DNA of 44,971 bases from positions 1-44,971 of the forward strand of contig JAPCYN010000031.1 in the NCBI GenBank assembly GCA_025941565.1, given 5' to 3'. Under the pieces are notes generated by a model. It was given only the letters and a program-made list of their open reading frames with translations, had not been told where the DNA came from and did no database searches. Shown here piece after piece: positions 1 through 8,889 of the stretch. The stretch's first letter is position 1; each line of letters opens with the position of its first letter. The position numbers and the translations under genes are program-made. This DNA comes from Legionella sp. 515359. Its GTDB lineage: Bacteria; Pseudomonadota; Gammaproteobacteria; Legionellales; Legionellaceae.

Positions 1-40
1 ACGTAGCGCAAAATATTTTCCTTAATTTAAAAAATTAATT

Positions 41-320
41 GTAGCCTGGGCGAAGCGCTGAGGAATCCTGACATTTAATTGCTCATCTGGTTAATAAGAA
101 ACTCATCGGAGCAAAATTTGTGTCATTCCCGCGTAGGCGGGAATCCATGCCTCAAAGTAGCATCTCACTTTGCTTGCTTAATGGAGCCCCGCCTACGCGA
201 GGATGACACTATTTCACTCAGGGTGATTTAAAAAAAACCTATAAAGTGATTAAATAAATGTCAGGATTCCTCAGAGCGCAGTGGAATCCGGGTATCGTCC
301 GCTCGAAAACTCTCGGGTTT
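41..320. repeat. Composite dispersed intergenic repeat (nested inverted repeats)
   Basis: An outer inverted repeat pairs about 58-77 (ctgaggaatcctgacattta) with 255-274, its exact reverse complement. Inside lies a second inverted pair, 121-141 (gtcattcccgcgtaggcggg) against about 188-209, with two mismatches, resembling REP-type palindromes. Flanking 41-60 and 278-320 carry gtagcctgggcgaagcgc-like and cgggtttcgcagcgcttcac-like segments, which look like copies of the 'TAGCCCGGGTGAAGCGC' family of dispersed repeats common in gammaproteobacteria. No coding capacity is visible. It separates ugpA from whatever precedes the window, so it may have split ugpA from ugpB. Confidence 0.6.
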
Positions 321-401
321 CGCAGCGCTTCACCTCTATTAAGTTAAGTAACCAAGTGTTTTGTCTACGTCGCGCTGGCCTTAACCCAGGCCACTTACTA
401 C

Positions 402-429
402 TTTACTTAAACACCCATACCTATATAAT
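402..429 (+). promoter_or_regulatory. Possible sigma-70 promoter for ugpA
   Basis: A perfect TATAAT lies at 424-429, 31 bases before the ugpA ATG, with only a weak -35 match (tttact, 402-407) at a 16-base spacing. It lies directly downstream of the dispersed repeat. The call rests only on the -10 match. Confidence 0.3.
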
Positions 430-459
430 GCTTATACAGACCCTCTTATACGTTGGGCA

Positions 460-1338
460 ATGGCTAAATTCAATCATCAACGTCTTTCGGCTTGGCTTTT
501 TATAGTTCCACAACTTATTGTTACCCTGATGTTTTTTATTTGGCCTGCATGTAATGCATTATTGCAATCTTTTTTTTACACGGATGCTTTTGGCCTACAT
601 AAAAAATTTGCAGGATTTTCCAATTTTGTAGATCTTTTTGTTGATCCGAGTTACAGCAAGGCAATTGGTGTAACTTTTATTATCGCTTTTAGTGTGACTT
701 TTTTCACGATGAGTTTAGGTCTCCTTATGGCCATATTAGTGAATAATAGAGGCAGGACGCAAGGGGTTTATAAATCTTTATTAATTTGGCCTTATGCGGT
801 GGCTCCCGCAGTAGCTGCGATTTTATGGCGTTTTTTATGTCATCCTACTTTGGGATGGTTGACCCATGTTCTGCAGTCATGGGGGATTAATTTTGATTAT
901 GTTAATAACGAAAACCAAGCATTTGCAGTGGTTATACTGACTGCCAGCTGGCAGCAATTCAGTTATAATTTTCTATTTTATCTTGCAGCACTCAAAGCAA
1001 TTCCTTCATCATTAATTGATGCGGCAATTATCGATGGCGCTTCTGGATGGCAACGTTTTTGGCAAATCATTTTTCCACTTTTATCGCCAACTACTTTTTT
1101 CTTGCTCATTATGAACTTGATGTATGGTTTTTTTGATACTTTTGGCATTATTCAAGTGATGACGCATGGTGGTCCTGGTAATAGTACGACCAATTTGATT
1201 TATAAAGTATATCAGGATGGATTTGAGGGAATGGATTTGGGCAGTTCATCGGCGCAATCAGTACTGTTGATGATTATTGTTATCATTGTTTCTTTAGTGC
1301 AATTTAAATACCTGGAGAAAAAGGTTCATTACGCATGA
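460..1338 (+). CDS. ugpA: Glycerol-3-phosphate-type ABC transporter permease UgpA
   Basis: This is an inner-membrane permease of the binding-protein-dependent sugar/glycerophosphate importer family, 292 residues, the usual length for UgpA. It has about six hydrophobic segments and the EAA cytoplasmic loop that docks on the ATPase, seen as IDAAIIDGASGWQRF at about residues 186-200 followed by FPLLSP. The C-terminus carries the family pattern THGGPGNST. The last four bases overlap the ugpE start (ATGA), so the two permeases are translationally coupled. UgpA and UgpE together form the channel through which UgpB-delivered glycerol-3-phosphate or glycerophosphodiesters enter. The ribosome-binding site before the ATG at 460 is weak. 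Substrate could be another sugar, because these permeases are similar across the CUT1 family. Confidence 0.88.
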   Translation: MAKFNHQRLSAWLFIVPQLIVTLMFFIWPACNALLQSFFYTDAFGLHKKFAGFSNFVDLFVDPSYSKAIGVTFIIAFSVTFFTMSLGLLMAILVNNRGRTQGVYKSLLIWPYAVAPAVAAILWRFLCHPTLGWLTHVLQSWGINFDYVNNENQAFAVVILTASWQQFSYNFLFYLAALKAIPSSLIDAAIIDGASGWQRFWQIIFPLLSPTTFFLLIMNLMYGFFDTFGIIQVMTHGGPGNSTTNLIYKVYQDGFEGMDLGSSSAQSVLLMIIVIIVSLVQFKYLEKKVHYA

Positions 1339-2165
1339 AATCATATTTCGCTCGTGTTTTATCTCATGGATTTTTATGTTTTTTTGTCATTTTGATGTTA
1401 TTGCCTGTTTATTTGGCACTTGTTGCTGCCAGTAATGAAGGTAGTGTTATGATGCAATCCCATATTCCTATGGTTCCAGGCGCTTTATTATTCAAGAACT
1501 TGAAGGCTGTGATGACAGATGGTTTAGCAGTTACAGGTGGGGAACCTATTACTTCGATGTTACTAAATAGTTTTTTTATGGCTATGGCCATTGCTGTGGG
1601 AAAGATTGTTTTTGCCCTGGGCTCAGCATTTGCTTTGGTTTATTTTGACTTTCGTTTTAAAAAATTATGTTTTGCATTGATCTTTACTACCATGATGTTG
1701 CCTATAGAAGTCAGGATTGTGCCAACATTTCAGGTGGTTGCTTCTTTTGGATTATTAAACTCATTTACCGGATTAACTCTGCCTCTATTTGTGTCTGCAA
1801 CAGGAACTTTCTTATTTCGCCAGTTTTTTAAAACCATACCTTCTGAACTGGTTGATGCGGCAAAACTGGACGGGGCAGGAGCGATACGTTTCTTTTTTGA
1901 TATTGTTTTGCCCTTATCCAAAACTCAAATTGCATCCTTATTCGTTATTTTATTCGTGTACGGCTGGAATCAGTATCTTTGGCCTTTAGTGATTACTACT
2001 GAAACAAAAATGGCTACCGTGGTGATGGGAATTCGATATTTAGCCGGGGTGGCAGATCAAATTCCTCAATGGCATTACATTATGGCTGTTGCATTGATTG
2101 CTTTGGTTCCGCCTTGTATGGTGGTGATGATAATGCAACGCTGGTTTGAAAAAGGGTTAAAGTAA
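1335..2165 (+). CDS. ugpE: Glycerol-3-phosphate-type ABC transporter permease UgpE
   Basis: Second permease of the importer, 276 residues. The N-terminal membrane segment is followed by the periplasmic stretch typical of UgpE/MalG-like proteins, and the EAA loop reads VDAAKLDGAGAIRFFFDIVLP at about 174-194. The closing segment VYGWNQYLWPLVI is characteristic of this subunit, as is the C-terminal QRWFEKGLK. It overlaps ugpA by four bases and ugpC starts two bases after its stop, giving a compact ugpAEC order. The E. coli operon is ugpBAECQ; here neither ugpB nor ugpQ is adjacent within the window. Confidence 0.88.
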   Translation: MKSYFARVLSHGFLCFFVILMLLPVYLALVAASNEGSVMMQSHIPMVPGALLFKNLKAVMTDGLAVTGGEPITSMLLNSFFMAMAIAVGKIVFALGSAFALVYFDFRFKKLCFALIFTTMMLPIEVRIVPTFQVVASFGLLNSFTGLTLPLFVSATGTFLFRQFFKTIPSELVDAAKLDGAGAIRFFFDIVLPLSKTQIASLFVILFVYGWNQYLWPLVITTETKMATVVMGIRYLAGVADQIPQWHYIMAVALIALVPPCMVVMIMQRWFEKGLK

Positions 2166-2167
2166 GC

Positions 2168-3259
2168 ATGGCAACAGTCAGTCTCATTGAAGTTTCAAAG
2201 AAAGTTGGACCAACTAGGATTTTGGATAGAGTAAACGTTAGCATCACAAAAGGCGAGTTTATGGTGATTGTTGGCCCTTCCGGATGTGGAAAAACTACTC
2301 TGTTGCGCTTAATTGCAGGCTTGGATGATTTAAGCTCCGGTTCAATTTTAATTAATAATCAATGTGTTAACGAGATTCCTGCAGCAAAAAGAGATATGGC
2401 CATGGTCTTCCAAAACTACGCTCTTTATCCACATATGACTGTATTTGAAAATATGGCGTATGGGTTAAAAATGAGGCGTTTTAAGAAAGGAGACATTAAG
2501 CAGCGAGTAGATGAAGCAGCACAATTATTGCATTTAACACCTTATTTAGAACGCAAACCTCAGGCACTTTCTGGAGGGCAAAAACAAAGAGTCGCTATGG
2601 GGCGGGCCATGGTGCGTTCTCCAGCCGTTTTTTTATTTGATGAACCTTTATCTAATCTCGATGCAAAATTGCGTACAGAAATGCGTCATGAAATTCGCCG
2701 TTTGCATCAACAATTGAATACCACCAGTTTATATGTAACTCATGATCAAACTGAAGCAATGACTATGGCAGAACGCGTTATGGTACTCAATCAAGGTCTT
2801 GTTGAACAGATAGGTACTCCTCAAGAGCTGTATCAAAATCCAGCTACATTATTCGTAGCAGGGTTTACAGGACAATATCCTATGAACTTAGTGTCGGCAA
2901 TCTTCGATAAAAGCAGTAACACAGTGCAAACCGATTTGGGAATTGATTATCCTGTTCCAAAGCTGGCGCAAAATCTTGAAGATAAGGATGAACTTGTTTT
3001 GGCAATTCGAGCCGAGCATGTTGTACTCTGTTCTGAAAATAATCCAATGGGTGCTCCAATCCATGTAGAGTTTATAGATGATATGGGCGCAGATAAGTTA
3101 ATACGTGCAAAATGCATCAAAAACGATCAACTTCTTAATTTGCGTGTTACAGCGGATCAACCAATTACAAGTGGACAACTTTGGGTTGAGCTACCTAAAC
3201 TTAAGTTACATCTTTTTCATTGTAAATCTGGAAAACGTATTGGAGAATGGCGTGCGTAA
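2168..3259 (+). CDS. ugpC: ABC transporter ATP-binding protein UgpC/MalK type
   Basis: Cytoplasmic ATPase powering the UgpAE channel, 363 residues (family about 350-370). Visible motifs: Walker A GPSGCGKTT at 36-44, Q-loop Gln82, signature LSGGQ at 134-138, Walker B FLFDEP at 155-160, D-loop SNLDAKLR and H-loop THDQTEA. The C-terminal about 120 residues form the TOBE/regulatory domain seen in MalK and UgpC. It is the third gene of ugpAEC. The next gene starts inside its last eight bases. MalK-like proteins of other sugar systems look very similar, so the substrate rests on the neighbouring permeases. Confidence 0.88.
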   Translation: MATVSLIEVSKKVGPTRILDRVNVSITKGEFMVIVGPSGCGKTTLLRLIAGLDDLSSGSILINNQCVNEIPAAKRDMAMVFQNYALYPHMTVFENMAYGLKMRRFKKGDIKQRVDEAAQLLHLTPYLERKPQALSGGQKQRVAMGRAMVRSPAVFLFDEPLSNLDAKLRTEMRHEIRRLHQQLNTTSLYVTHDQTEAMTMAERVMVLNQGLVEQIGTPQELYQNPATLFVAGFTGQYPMNLVSAIFDKSSNTVQTDLGIDYPVPKLAQNLEDKDELVLAIRAEHVVLCSENNPMGAPIHVEFIDDMGADKLIRAKCIKNDQLLNLRVTADQPITSGQLWVELPKLKLHLFHCKSGKRIGEWRA

Positions 3260-4127
3260 AGAAAAAAACAAACTAAAACCAATTGATACCCCGGTCTATG
3301 GCTATTGGTCAGCATTGTATAAGTCTTTCTATTCACGACTTCTTTATGTGGATGTTGGAAAACGTTGGCGGGGGCTTGGTATTCTCTATCTTTTATTGAG
3401 TATCGCTTTATGCTCCATTCCATTTGCTTTAAGAATGAGCTTCAGTTTGAATCAGTCGTTTAAAGAGCAAATTACTGATCCTTTATCAAAGATTCCTATT
3501 TTTTACATACAAAATGGACAGGTTTTTTTTGATAAACCCATGCCTTACTTGATCAAGAATGATCGGGGGCAGGTAGTTGTTGCTATTGACACTACAGGAA
3601 AAATCAATGATTTTCCCTCTGATTATCCTTATTTGACGATTTTGATTAACAAAAATAAAATTTCTCTTAAAGTACCCAGCCTGAAACTTTTTAATATGAC
3701 GGAATCAAAACCCAGCAAAGGTACTCCATTAGTTCAACCCTTTGATAAAGGAACGAATCTGGTATTTGATGGTAAGAAAATTGCAGAAGAAAATTCAATT
3801 AAAGACTTGAAATATTTTTCGCAGCTGATGATTTATCCAATGATTGTTGCAATATTTTTTTCAATTTTTATTGTTTTTTTCTTGGTATTCGCATTTCTAG
3901 GGCAAGTTTTCTCAACCATATTTTTTACTTTTAATGTTACCTTCGTGCAATCAAGTCGACTTTTAATTGTAGCAGGGACTCCTATGCTATTACTGCTACT
4001 CATCATGCTCACGCTCAATTCCATTTTTCAGGGTTCAGGAATTATTTTATTTGCATTACTTATTATGTATTACAGCTTTGCACTTTATGCTCTGCGTGCA
4101 GAAAGCAGGCGTATGGCGATTTCTTAG
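3252..4127 (+). CDS. DUF1189-family integral membrane protein
   Basis: I take the GTG at 3252 as start: GGAGA at 3242-3246 lies five bases upstream and there is no closer ATG. This makes a 291-residue protein overlapping the ugpC stop by eight bases. The architecture is one membrane segment near residues 30-55, a soluble central region (about 60-190) and three or four membrane segments at the C-terminus, with a short tail RAESRRMAIS. The arrangement and the opening YGYWSALYKSFYS resemble DUF1189, whose function is unknown. Its coupling to ugpC suggests an accessory role in the same membrane or lipid pathway, but that is inference. Confidence 0.65.
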   Translation: MRKEKNKLKPIDTPVYGYWSALYKSFYSRLLYVDVGKRWRGLGILYLLLSIALCSIPFALRMSFSLNQSFKEQITDPLSKIPIFYIQNGQVFFDKPMPYLIKNDRGQVVVAIDTTGKINDFPSDYPYLTILINKNKISLKVPSLKLFNMTESKPSKGTPLVQPFDKGTNLVFDGKKIAEENSIKDLKYFSQLMIYPMIVAIFFSIFIVFFLVFAFLGQVFSTIFFTFNVTFVQSSRLLIVAGTPMLLLLLIMLTLNSIFQGSGIILFALLIMYYSFALYALRAESRRMAIS

Positions 4128-4189
4128 AGCTGGATTTGATCGGTATTAGAGCCTGTAACTTTAGGTGAACGTATGCGCATGGTGACTTT

Positions 4190-5011
4190 ATGAAAGAGTT
4201 GATTCATTTTGCACATGGAAATGGTTTTCCATCTTTATGCTATAAACAAATGCTGGATCACCTCGAGAAAGAATTTGATTATTGTTATATTGACAGGATT
4301 GGTCATGATCCTTTATTTCCGGTTAGTGAGAACTGGCACAATCTGATTAGGGAAGTAATTGCCAGTATTAAAAAGCAGGCCAATCGCCCTGTTATAGCAG
4401 TTGGGCATTCATTAGGTGGTGTTTTAAGCCTATTGGCAGCGATTGAACAGCCCCAATTATTTAAAGCCGTAATTATGTTGGACTCACCTTTAATTGGTAC
4501 TTTTAAATCAAGCATGGTTCGTTTGGCAAAAGCTCTTGGAGTAATTGATCGAATTACACCAGCATTTAGAACCCGAGGTCGTCGGATGTATTGGAAAGAT
4601 CATGATCAGTTGATGGACTATTTAAAGACGCGAGACTTGTTTAAAACATTTACTGATGCGTGTTTAAATGATTATATTGCCTACGGTCTGGAGTATAAGG
4701 ATGATGGTTATTATTTGCGATTCGACCGACATATTGAATATCAAATTTATCGAACTATTCCACACATCATTCCAAATTATGCAGGTAAGTTATTAATTCC
4801 AGCAGCATTAATTTATGGTGACAAAAGTACTGTGGTTGGTAAAATGGATGTGCGCTACATGAAAAAATACTTCCATGTAACAAGCCAAAAAACTAAAGGA
4901 ACCCATTTATTTCCCATGGAACATCCGGACGTTGTGGCAAAGCAGATTATAAATATTGTGTCTGGTTTAAACTTAAATAGTACTAGTGGTCAGAAGACCC
5001 AAAATAATTAA
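4190..5011 (+). CDS. Alpha/beta-hydrolase fold protein
   Basis: 273 residues with the alpha/beta-hydrolase order. HGNG at 9-12 is an oxyanion-hole loop, GHSLGG at 72-77 is the nucleophile elbow with Ser74, an acid is likely near GDKSTVVGK, and a His is likely in GTHLFPMEHP near the C-terminus. It sits 62 bases after the DUF1189 gene and ends ten bases before the acyl-CoA dehydrogenase start. Substrate cannot be read from sequence; lipase, esterase or thioesterase would all fit, and the operon context favours a lipid or acyl ester. There is no signal peptide, so the protein should be cytoplasmic. Confidence 0.8.
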   Translation: MKELIHFAHGNGFPSLCYKQMLDHLEKEFDYCYIDRIGHDPLFPVSENWHNLIREVIASIKKQANRPVIAVGHSLGGVLSLLAAIEQPQLFKAVIMLDSPLIGTFKSSMVRLAKALGVIDRITPAFRTRGRRMYWKDHDQLMDYLKTRDLFKTFTDACLNDYIAYGLEYKDDGYYLRFDRHIEYQIYRTIPHIIPNYAGKLLIPAALIYGDKSTVVGKMDVRYMKKYFHVTSQKTKGTHLFPMEHPDVVAKQIINIVSGLNLNSTSGQKTQNN

Positions 5012-5021
5012 GGAGAATAAT

Positions 5022-7505
5022 GTGCTACACGCTATTTTAGTGCTCATGATCATTGGGGCTGCAGGGATATTGCTTACCAGGCAAGCAGCAATCTCAGTGT
5101 GGGCTATTAGCTTTGCTCTATTTAGTGCTCTGGTTTTCTTTTATGGTTCTCCGGGTTTGGTGACTAAAACCCTACTGGTTTTGGTTGAACTTGTTTTAAT
5201 TGCTGGTGCTATAAAACCTTTAAGACGAACATTATTATCCAAATATTTTTTTAAAGCGGTCAGCAAGGCTATGCCAGCCATGTCTTCAACTGAGAGGGAA
5301 GCTCTGGAAGCCGGTACGGTGAGTTGGGAAGGTGATTTATTCAGTGGTGCCCCTGACTTTTCCATATTGAGAAATGCACCCACCGTTCGTTTGACTGATG
5401 AGGAGCAAGCGTTTCTAGACGGCCCTGTAACTACCTTATGCACAATGATTGATGATTGGGATATAACTCATAATCTTACCGATTTGCCTCAAGAAATCTG
5501 GCAATTTATCAAAGAAAATCGATTCTTAGGCATGATTATTCCAAAACGTTATGGTGGTCTTGAATTCTCTGCTACAGCACAAATGTCAATTTTAGTGAAA
5601 ATTTACGGCCGCTCAATTACAGCAGCTACCACTATATCTGTTCCTAATTCTCTGGGTCCAGGCGAGCTGTTGCTTAAATATGGAACTGAAGAACAAAAAA
5701 ATTATTATTTGCCGCGATTGGCTGATGGACGGGAAATACCTTGTTTTGCTTTGACTGGACCCAATGCGGGCTCTGATGCGGCATCAATTCCAGATAAAGG
5801 TATCGTATGTCATCAAGAAGTTGATGGCAAAAAAGTATTAGGTATCCGGTTAAATTGGGATAAGCGTTATATTACATTATGCCCAGTTGCTACAGTAATT
5901 GGATTGGCATTCAGGTTGTTTGACCCAGATAATTTGTTAGGTAAAGGTGAAGATGTAGGTATCAGTTGTGCGTTAGTACCAGCGAACACCCCAGGTATTG
6001 TAAAAGGTCGACGTCATTTCCCATTGAATACTGGATTTTTAAATGGCCCAACTCAAGGTAAGGATGTATTTATTCCTATGGATTACCTAATCGGTGGGGT
6101 TGCTATGGCTGGCTGTGGTTGGCGCATGTTAATGGAGTGTTTGAGTGCTGGCAGAGCGATATCTTTGCCTTCAAGTGCTAACGGAGGTTCCCAAGCTGCT
6201 GCCTTAGCTTCTGGTGCTTATGCACGTGTTCGCAAACAATTTAATCAGCCCATTGGCAAGTTCGAAGGGATTGAGGAGCCTTTGGCCAGGATTGCCGCGA
6301 ATACTTATATTATTGATGCTGCTGTAACAATGGCCGCTGCTGCTATTGATAATGGAGCTAAACCTTCTGTAGTAGGTGCGATATTAAAATATCATACAAC
6401 GGAACGTGCAAGACAAGTATCCTGTGATTCCATGGATATTCATGGCGGAAAGGGTATTTGCCTTGGTCCTAACAATTATTTGGGTAGAGGCTATCAAGGA
6501 TCTCCTATCGCAATTACTGTTGAAGGTGCCAATATATTAACTCGAAGTTTAATTATTTTTGGTCAGGGAGCAATTCGATGCCATCCCTATGTGTTTAAGG
6601 AACTCGAAAGTATTAGAAATAATAATCTGGTTGAATTCGATAAGGCATTTTTTGCCCACGCCGGATTTATCATTGCAAACTTTACCAAGTCAATCATCTT
6701 TGCCTGGACTGATGCGCACATGTCCAAAGCACCGGTGAGTAGTGTTAAACGTTATTATCAACTCGTACATAAATACAGTGCTAATTTGGCATTTCTTGCT
6801 GATTTTTCAATGACTGTTTTAGGCGGTGACTTAAAGCGTAAGGAGAAATTATCTTCGCGCCTTGGGGATATGCTTAGTTCATTGTATTTAGTTTCAGCTG
6901 TCTTGAAACGTTTCCATGAAGACGGTGAGCCAAAAGCTGATTTACCTTTGGTTGAATGGAGCTGTCAGCAATTGTTGTATGAATGTGAAACAGCAATGCA
7001 TGGCGTTATTGTGAATTTTCCAGCACGTTGGGCTCGAATTGTTTTACGTCTGATAATCAAACCATTAGGTAATCTAAGAAATAAACCGAATGACCAGTTA
7101 GGTCATAAATTGGCTAGAATTCTAATTGAACCTGGTGAAGCTCGTACGCGTCTAACTCGTTTGGTTTATAATAAGGCAGGAGAGAATTGTCCTTTAGGTC
7201 GTATGGAGGAGGCTTTCCACAAAATTTGCGCAGCAGATGGGTTGGAAAGAAAAGTAATCCGAGCTGTAAAGGACAATGTTTTAAAATCACTTACCTTGCT
7301 TGAACAAATCAATGAAGCTTTAGCTTGTGGCTTGTTAACTGAGTTAGAGGCCAAGCAGTTAAAAGAAGCGGAATTGGCGCGACAGGATGTGATTAAGGTA
7401 GATGATTTCAATGATGAGGATTTGCGTCGACCTCAATCAATGAAGTCTGGCAGAAGCAAAAAACTCGTTGTTAATAAAGACGATATAGAATCAGAGATGA
7501 TTTGA
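5022..7505 (+). CDS. fadE: Membrane-anchored acyl-CoA dehydrogenase (FadE type)
   Basis: 827 residues from the GTG at 5022, chosen because AGGAG lies at 5011-5015 six bases upstream. An in-frame GTG at 4986 lacks a site. E. coli FadE is 814 residues. Two hydrophobic segments occupy about residues 1-65. An acyl-CoA dehydrogenase core follows: FALTGPNAGSDAAS in the FAD/substrate region, RKQFNQPIGKFEGIEEPLARIA in the C-domain helices, and MDIHGGKGICLG with VEGANILTRSL nearby. A long C-terminal region typical of FadE (DUF1974) extends to the end. It catalyses the first oxidation of beta-oxidation, acyl-CoA to trans-2-enoyl-CoA. It is the last gene of the ugp-hydrolase cluster. Paralogues are frequent, so this may not be the only FadE. 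Confidence 0.88.
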   Translation: MLHAILVLMIIGAAGILLTRQAAISVWAISFALFSALVFFYGSPGLVTKTLLVLVELVLIAGAIKPLRRTLLSKYFFKAVSKAMPAMSSTEREALEAGTVSWEGDLFSGAPDFSILRNAPTVRLTDEEQAFLDGPVTTLCTMIDDWDITHNLTDLPQEIWQFIKENRFLGMIIPKRYGGLEFSATAQMSILVKIYGRSITAATTISVPNSLGPGELLLKYGTEEQKNYYLPRLADGREIPCFALTGPNAGSDAASIPDKGIVCHQEVDGKKVLGIRLNWDKRYITLCPVATVIGLAFRLFDPDNLLGKGEDVGISCALVPANTPGIVKGRRHFPLNTGFLNGPTQGKDVFIPMDYLIGGVAMAGCGWRMLMECLSAGRAISLPSSANGGSQAAALASGAYARVRKQFNQPIGKFEGIEEPLARIAANTYIIDAAVTMAAAAIDNGAKPSVVGAILKYHTTERARQVSCDSMDIHGGKGICLGPNNYLGRGYQGSPIAITVEGANILTRSLIIFGQGAIRCHPYVFKELESIRNNNLVEFDKAFFAHAGFIIANFTKSIIFAWTDAHMSKAPVSSVKRYYQLVHKYSANLAFLADFSMTVLGGDLKRKEKLSSRLGDMLSSLYLVSAVLKRFHEDGEPKADLPLVEWSCQQLLYECETAMHGVIVNFPARWARIVLRLIIKPLGNLRNKPNDQLGHKLARILIEPGEARTRLTRLVYNKAGENCPLGRMEEAFHKICAADGLERKVIRAVKDNVLKSLTLLEQINEALACGLLTELEAKQLKEAELARQDVIKVDDFNDEDLRRPQSMKSGRSKKLVVNKDDIESEMI

Positions 7506-7510
7506 TCTTG

Positions 7511-7538
7511 ACTCTCCACTACGGCGGAGAGTTTGTGT
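7511..7538 (+). terminator. Possible terminator after fadE
   Basis: The stem actctcc (7511-7517) pairs with ggagagt (7526-7532) around an eight-base loop, then ttgtgtgtttt. It begins six bases after the fadE stop. The U-tract is interrupted, so efficiency is uncertain. Confidence 0.4.
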
Positions 7539-7959
7539 GTTTTCGTTGAATTCAGAATTATCTTTATAGCCCGGTGCCAGTAATGGATCCGGGCAATGCA
7601 ATGGCATTCGCCAGATTTTACTGCCTTTTCCATATGACCTAATCATGATCAAAATGGAATACTCATATTCCTTTGTTCCCCTCTTGTTTTTACTTTTACT
7701 GCAGAAAATAATTTTCAAGATACACAACCTTCTGTAATTGGAAAACCAGCTATTATTATGCTATCCCCTCCAGTAATTGTTCATCCGGTACTTGGAACTG
7801 ATCATGTTCCAGGGGTGTGACCTCGCATTAATGTAAGAATAGTTCTGAGCGCCCCTTTTTGCTGATTAATCTATAATCACTTAGTTCTTTGCTTGTTCAT
7901 TTAATTCATTTATAATTCTTTCTTAAATTATCCCAAGTGAATAGAATTAAGGTGAAAGT
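7539..7959. other. Intergenic stretch with a degenerate dispersed-repeat copy
   Basis: No convincing gene. At 7566-7594 the sequence tagcccggtgcc...ggatccgggc forms a gcccgg/ccgggc hairpin and resembles the same TAGCCCGG repeat family as at 41-320. The last 50 bases before the next gene are AT-rich and provide aaggtgaaag as a ribosome-binding region. Confidence 0.45.
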
Positions 7960-8889
7960 ATGCAATCCAAATTCGAGAAGTTTAATGAATTACCACCAGA
8001 ACTTAAAAGTGAACCCGCTCAAAACTTATCAAACCGTGATTTGGTAAACTTAGCTCAGACATCAAAATATCATTTGGCTTTGTTTCAACCTGTGATTGAT
8101 GTTCGTAAATTATTGCATCATGTGACACGCGGGGAACATGATGTGGTTAAAGCGATGTTAAAGCAGGACATAAGTTTAATTTTTAAACGGGGCAAAGTGA
8201 CGGATTGTTCTGGGCGAGAATTTGAGAACATAAGTGGCTTTGAATATGCACTGTGGGCTCTGGATAAACACATGTGGGCAAAAATGATTACGTGCGTACC
8301 TCAGAATGAAGAAGATAAACGGATATTTGAAAAATTGATTGCTCAATACAACAAAGTCAACACCGACAGAGTCACTTATAGGCTTAATGGAAAAACAATC
8401 ACTGAAAAGCATTTTGATTTCGAAAATACCATCATTAAAGAGCTGCAAACGCAAGTAGATTCGATAAACGCGCCAGGGGTTAAGAGTTGGGATACCATTG
8501 ATAATCAGTGGCGAGAAGGTGTTGGTGGTGCCCAAAAACGACTACCTATGCATATTGTTGATGAATACTGCTCTAATGAGCCATTTTATCCTGTGCCTAA
8601 GTTTATCACACAGCCAAAATCATCGAAACAATTTTATAATTGGGCTACCGACAAGGATGAAAATTGGTTTAGTGTTGATTCTAAGTTGTCTGTTGATTTT
8701 GCAATATATAGAGGCTCGGGCGCGGCGCCCGTGGCGCGCGCGGGCGGCGCGGCGTGGGGGGTGCGGCGTATTGAGTTGGTTGCCATGACGGCATTATGTA
8801 AAGTAAGAACAAACGATTTTATCGATCTCAAATCACAGCTTGAAGACCAGATGACGCTAGATAATCATCACCAAGTGTCTCAGATTTGA
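7960..8889 (+). CDS. F-box/ankyrin-like protein, candidate Dot/Icm effector
   Basis: 309 residues. Residues about 6-45 (FNELPPELK, then NLSNRDLVNLAQTSKYH) match the pattern of an F-box: an LPxEL opening and an LxxLxxTxxY core. Residues about 50-125 (RGEHDVVKAMLKQD, then ALWALDKHMWAKMI) look like degenerate ankyrin helices. In Legionella, F-box proteins are usually type IV effectors that recruit the host SCF ubiquitin ligase. Residues 252-270 are encoded by an almost pure G+C stretch unlike the rest. The C-terminus DFIDLKSQLEDQM returns to normal composition. The final 60 bases overlap the 3' end of the antisense reverse-transcriptase remnant. The effector status is inference; no secretion signal was tested. 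Confidence 0.6.
   Translation: MQSKFEKFNELPPELKSEPAQNLSNRDLVNLAQTSKYHLALFQPVIDVRKLLHHVTRGEHDVVKAMLKQDISLIFKRGKVTDCSGREFENISGFEYALWALDKHMWAKMITCVPQNEEDKRIFEKLIAQYNKVNTDRVTYRLNGKTITEKHFDFENTIIKELQTQVDSINAPGVKSWDTIDNQWREGVGGAQKRLPMHIVDEYCSNEPFYPVPKFITQPKSSKQFYNWATDKDENWFSVDSKLSVDFAIYRGSGAAPVARAGGAAWGVRRIELVAMTALCKVRTNDFIDLKSQLEDQMTLDNHHQVSQI
8713..8769 (+). other. A-free, GC-rich in-frame insert inside the F-box gene
   Basis: Fifty-seven consecutive bases contain no A and only five T; the other 52 are G or C, in a gene otherwise strongly AT-rich. The length is exactly 19 codons, in frame, encoding mostly Gly, Ala, Arg and Val. Neighbouring codons on both sides use A and T normally. It could be an assembly or base-calling artefact, an inserted foreign fragment or a hypermutated segment. 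Confidence 0.8.

Noticed and set aside
281-505. 74-codon plus-strand frame ahead of ugpA
   Set aside because: Lies in the dispersed repeat and overlaps ugpA in another frame; no family resemblance.
3105-3251. Extended N-terminus for the DUF1189 protein
   Set aside because: It would overlap ugpC by over 150 bases; the GTG at 3252 has a proper GGAGA site.
8498-8788. 96-residue plus-strand frame inside the F-box gene
   Set aside because: Open only in part through the GC-rich patch; overlaps a better gene and has no ribosome-binding site.
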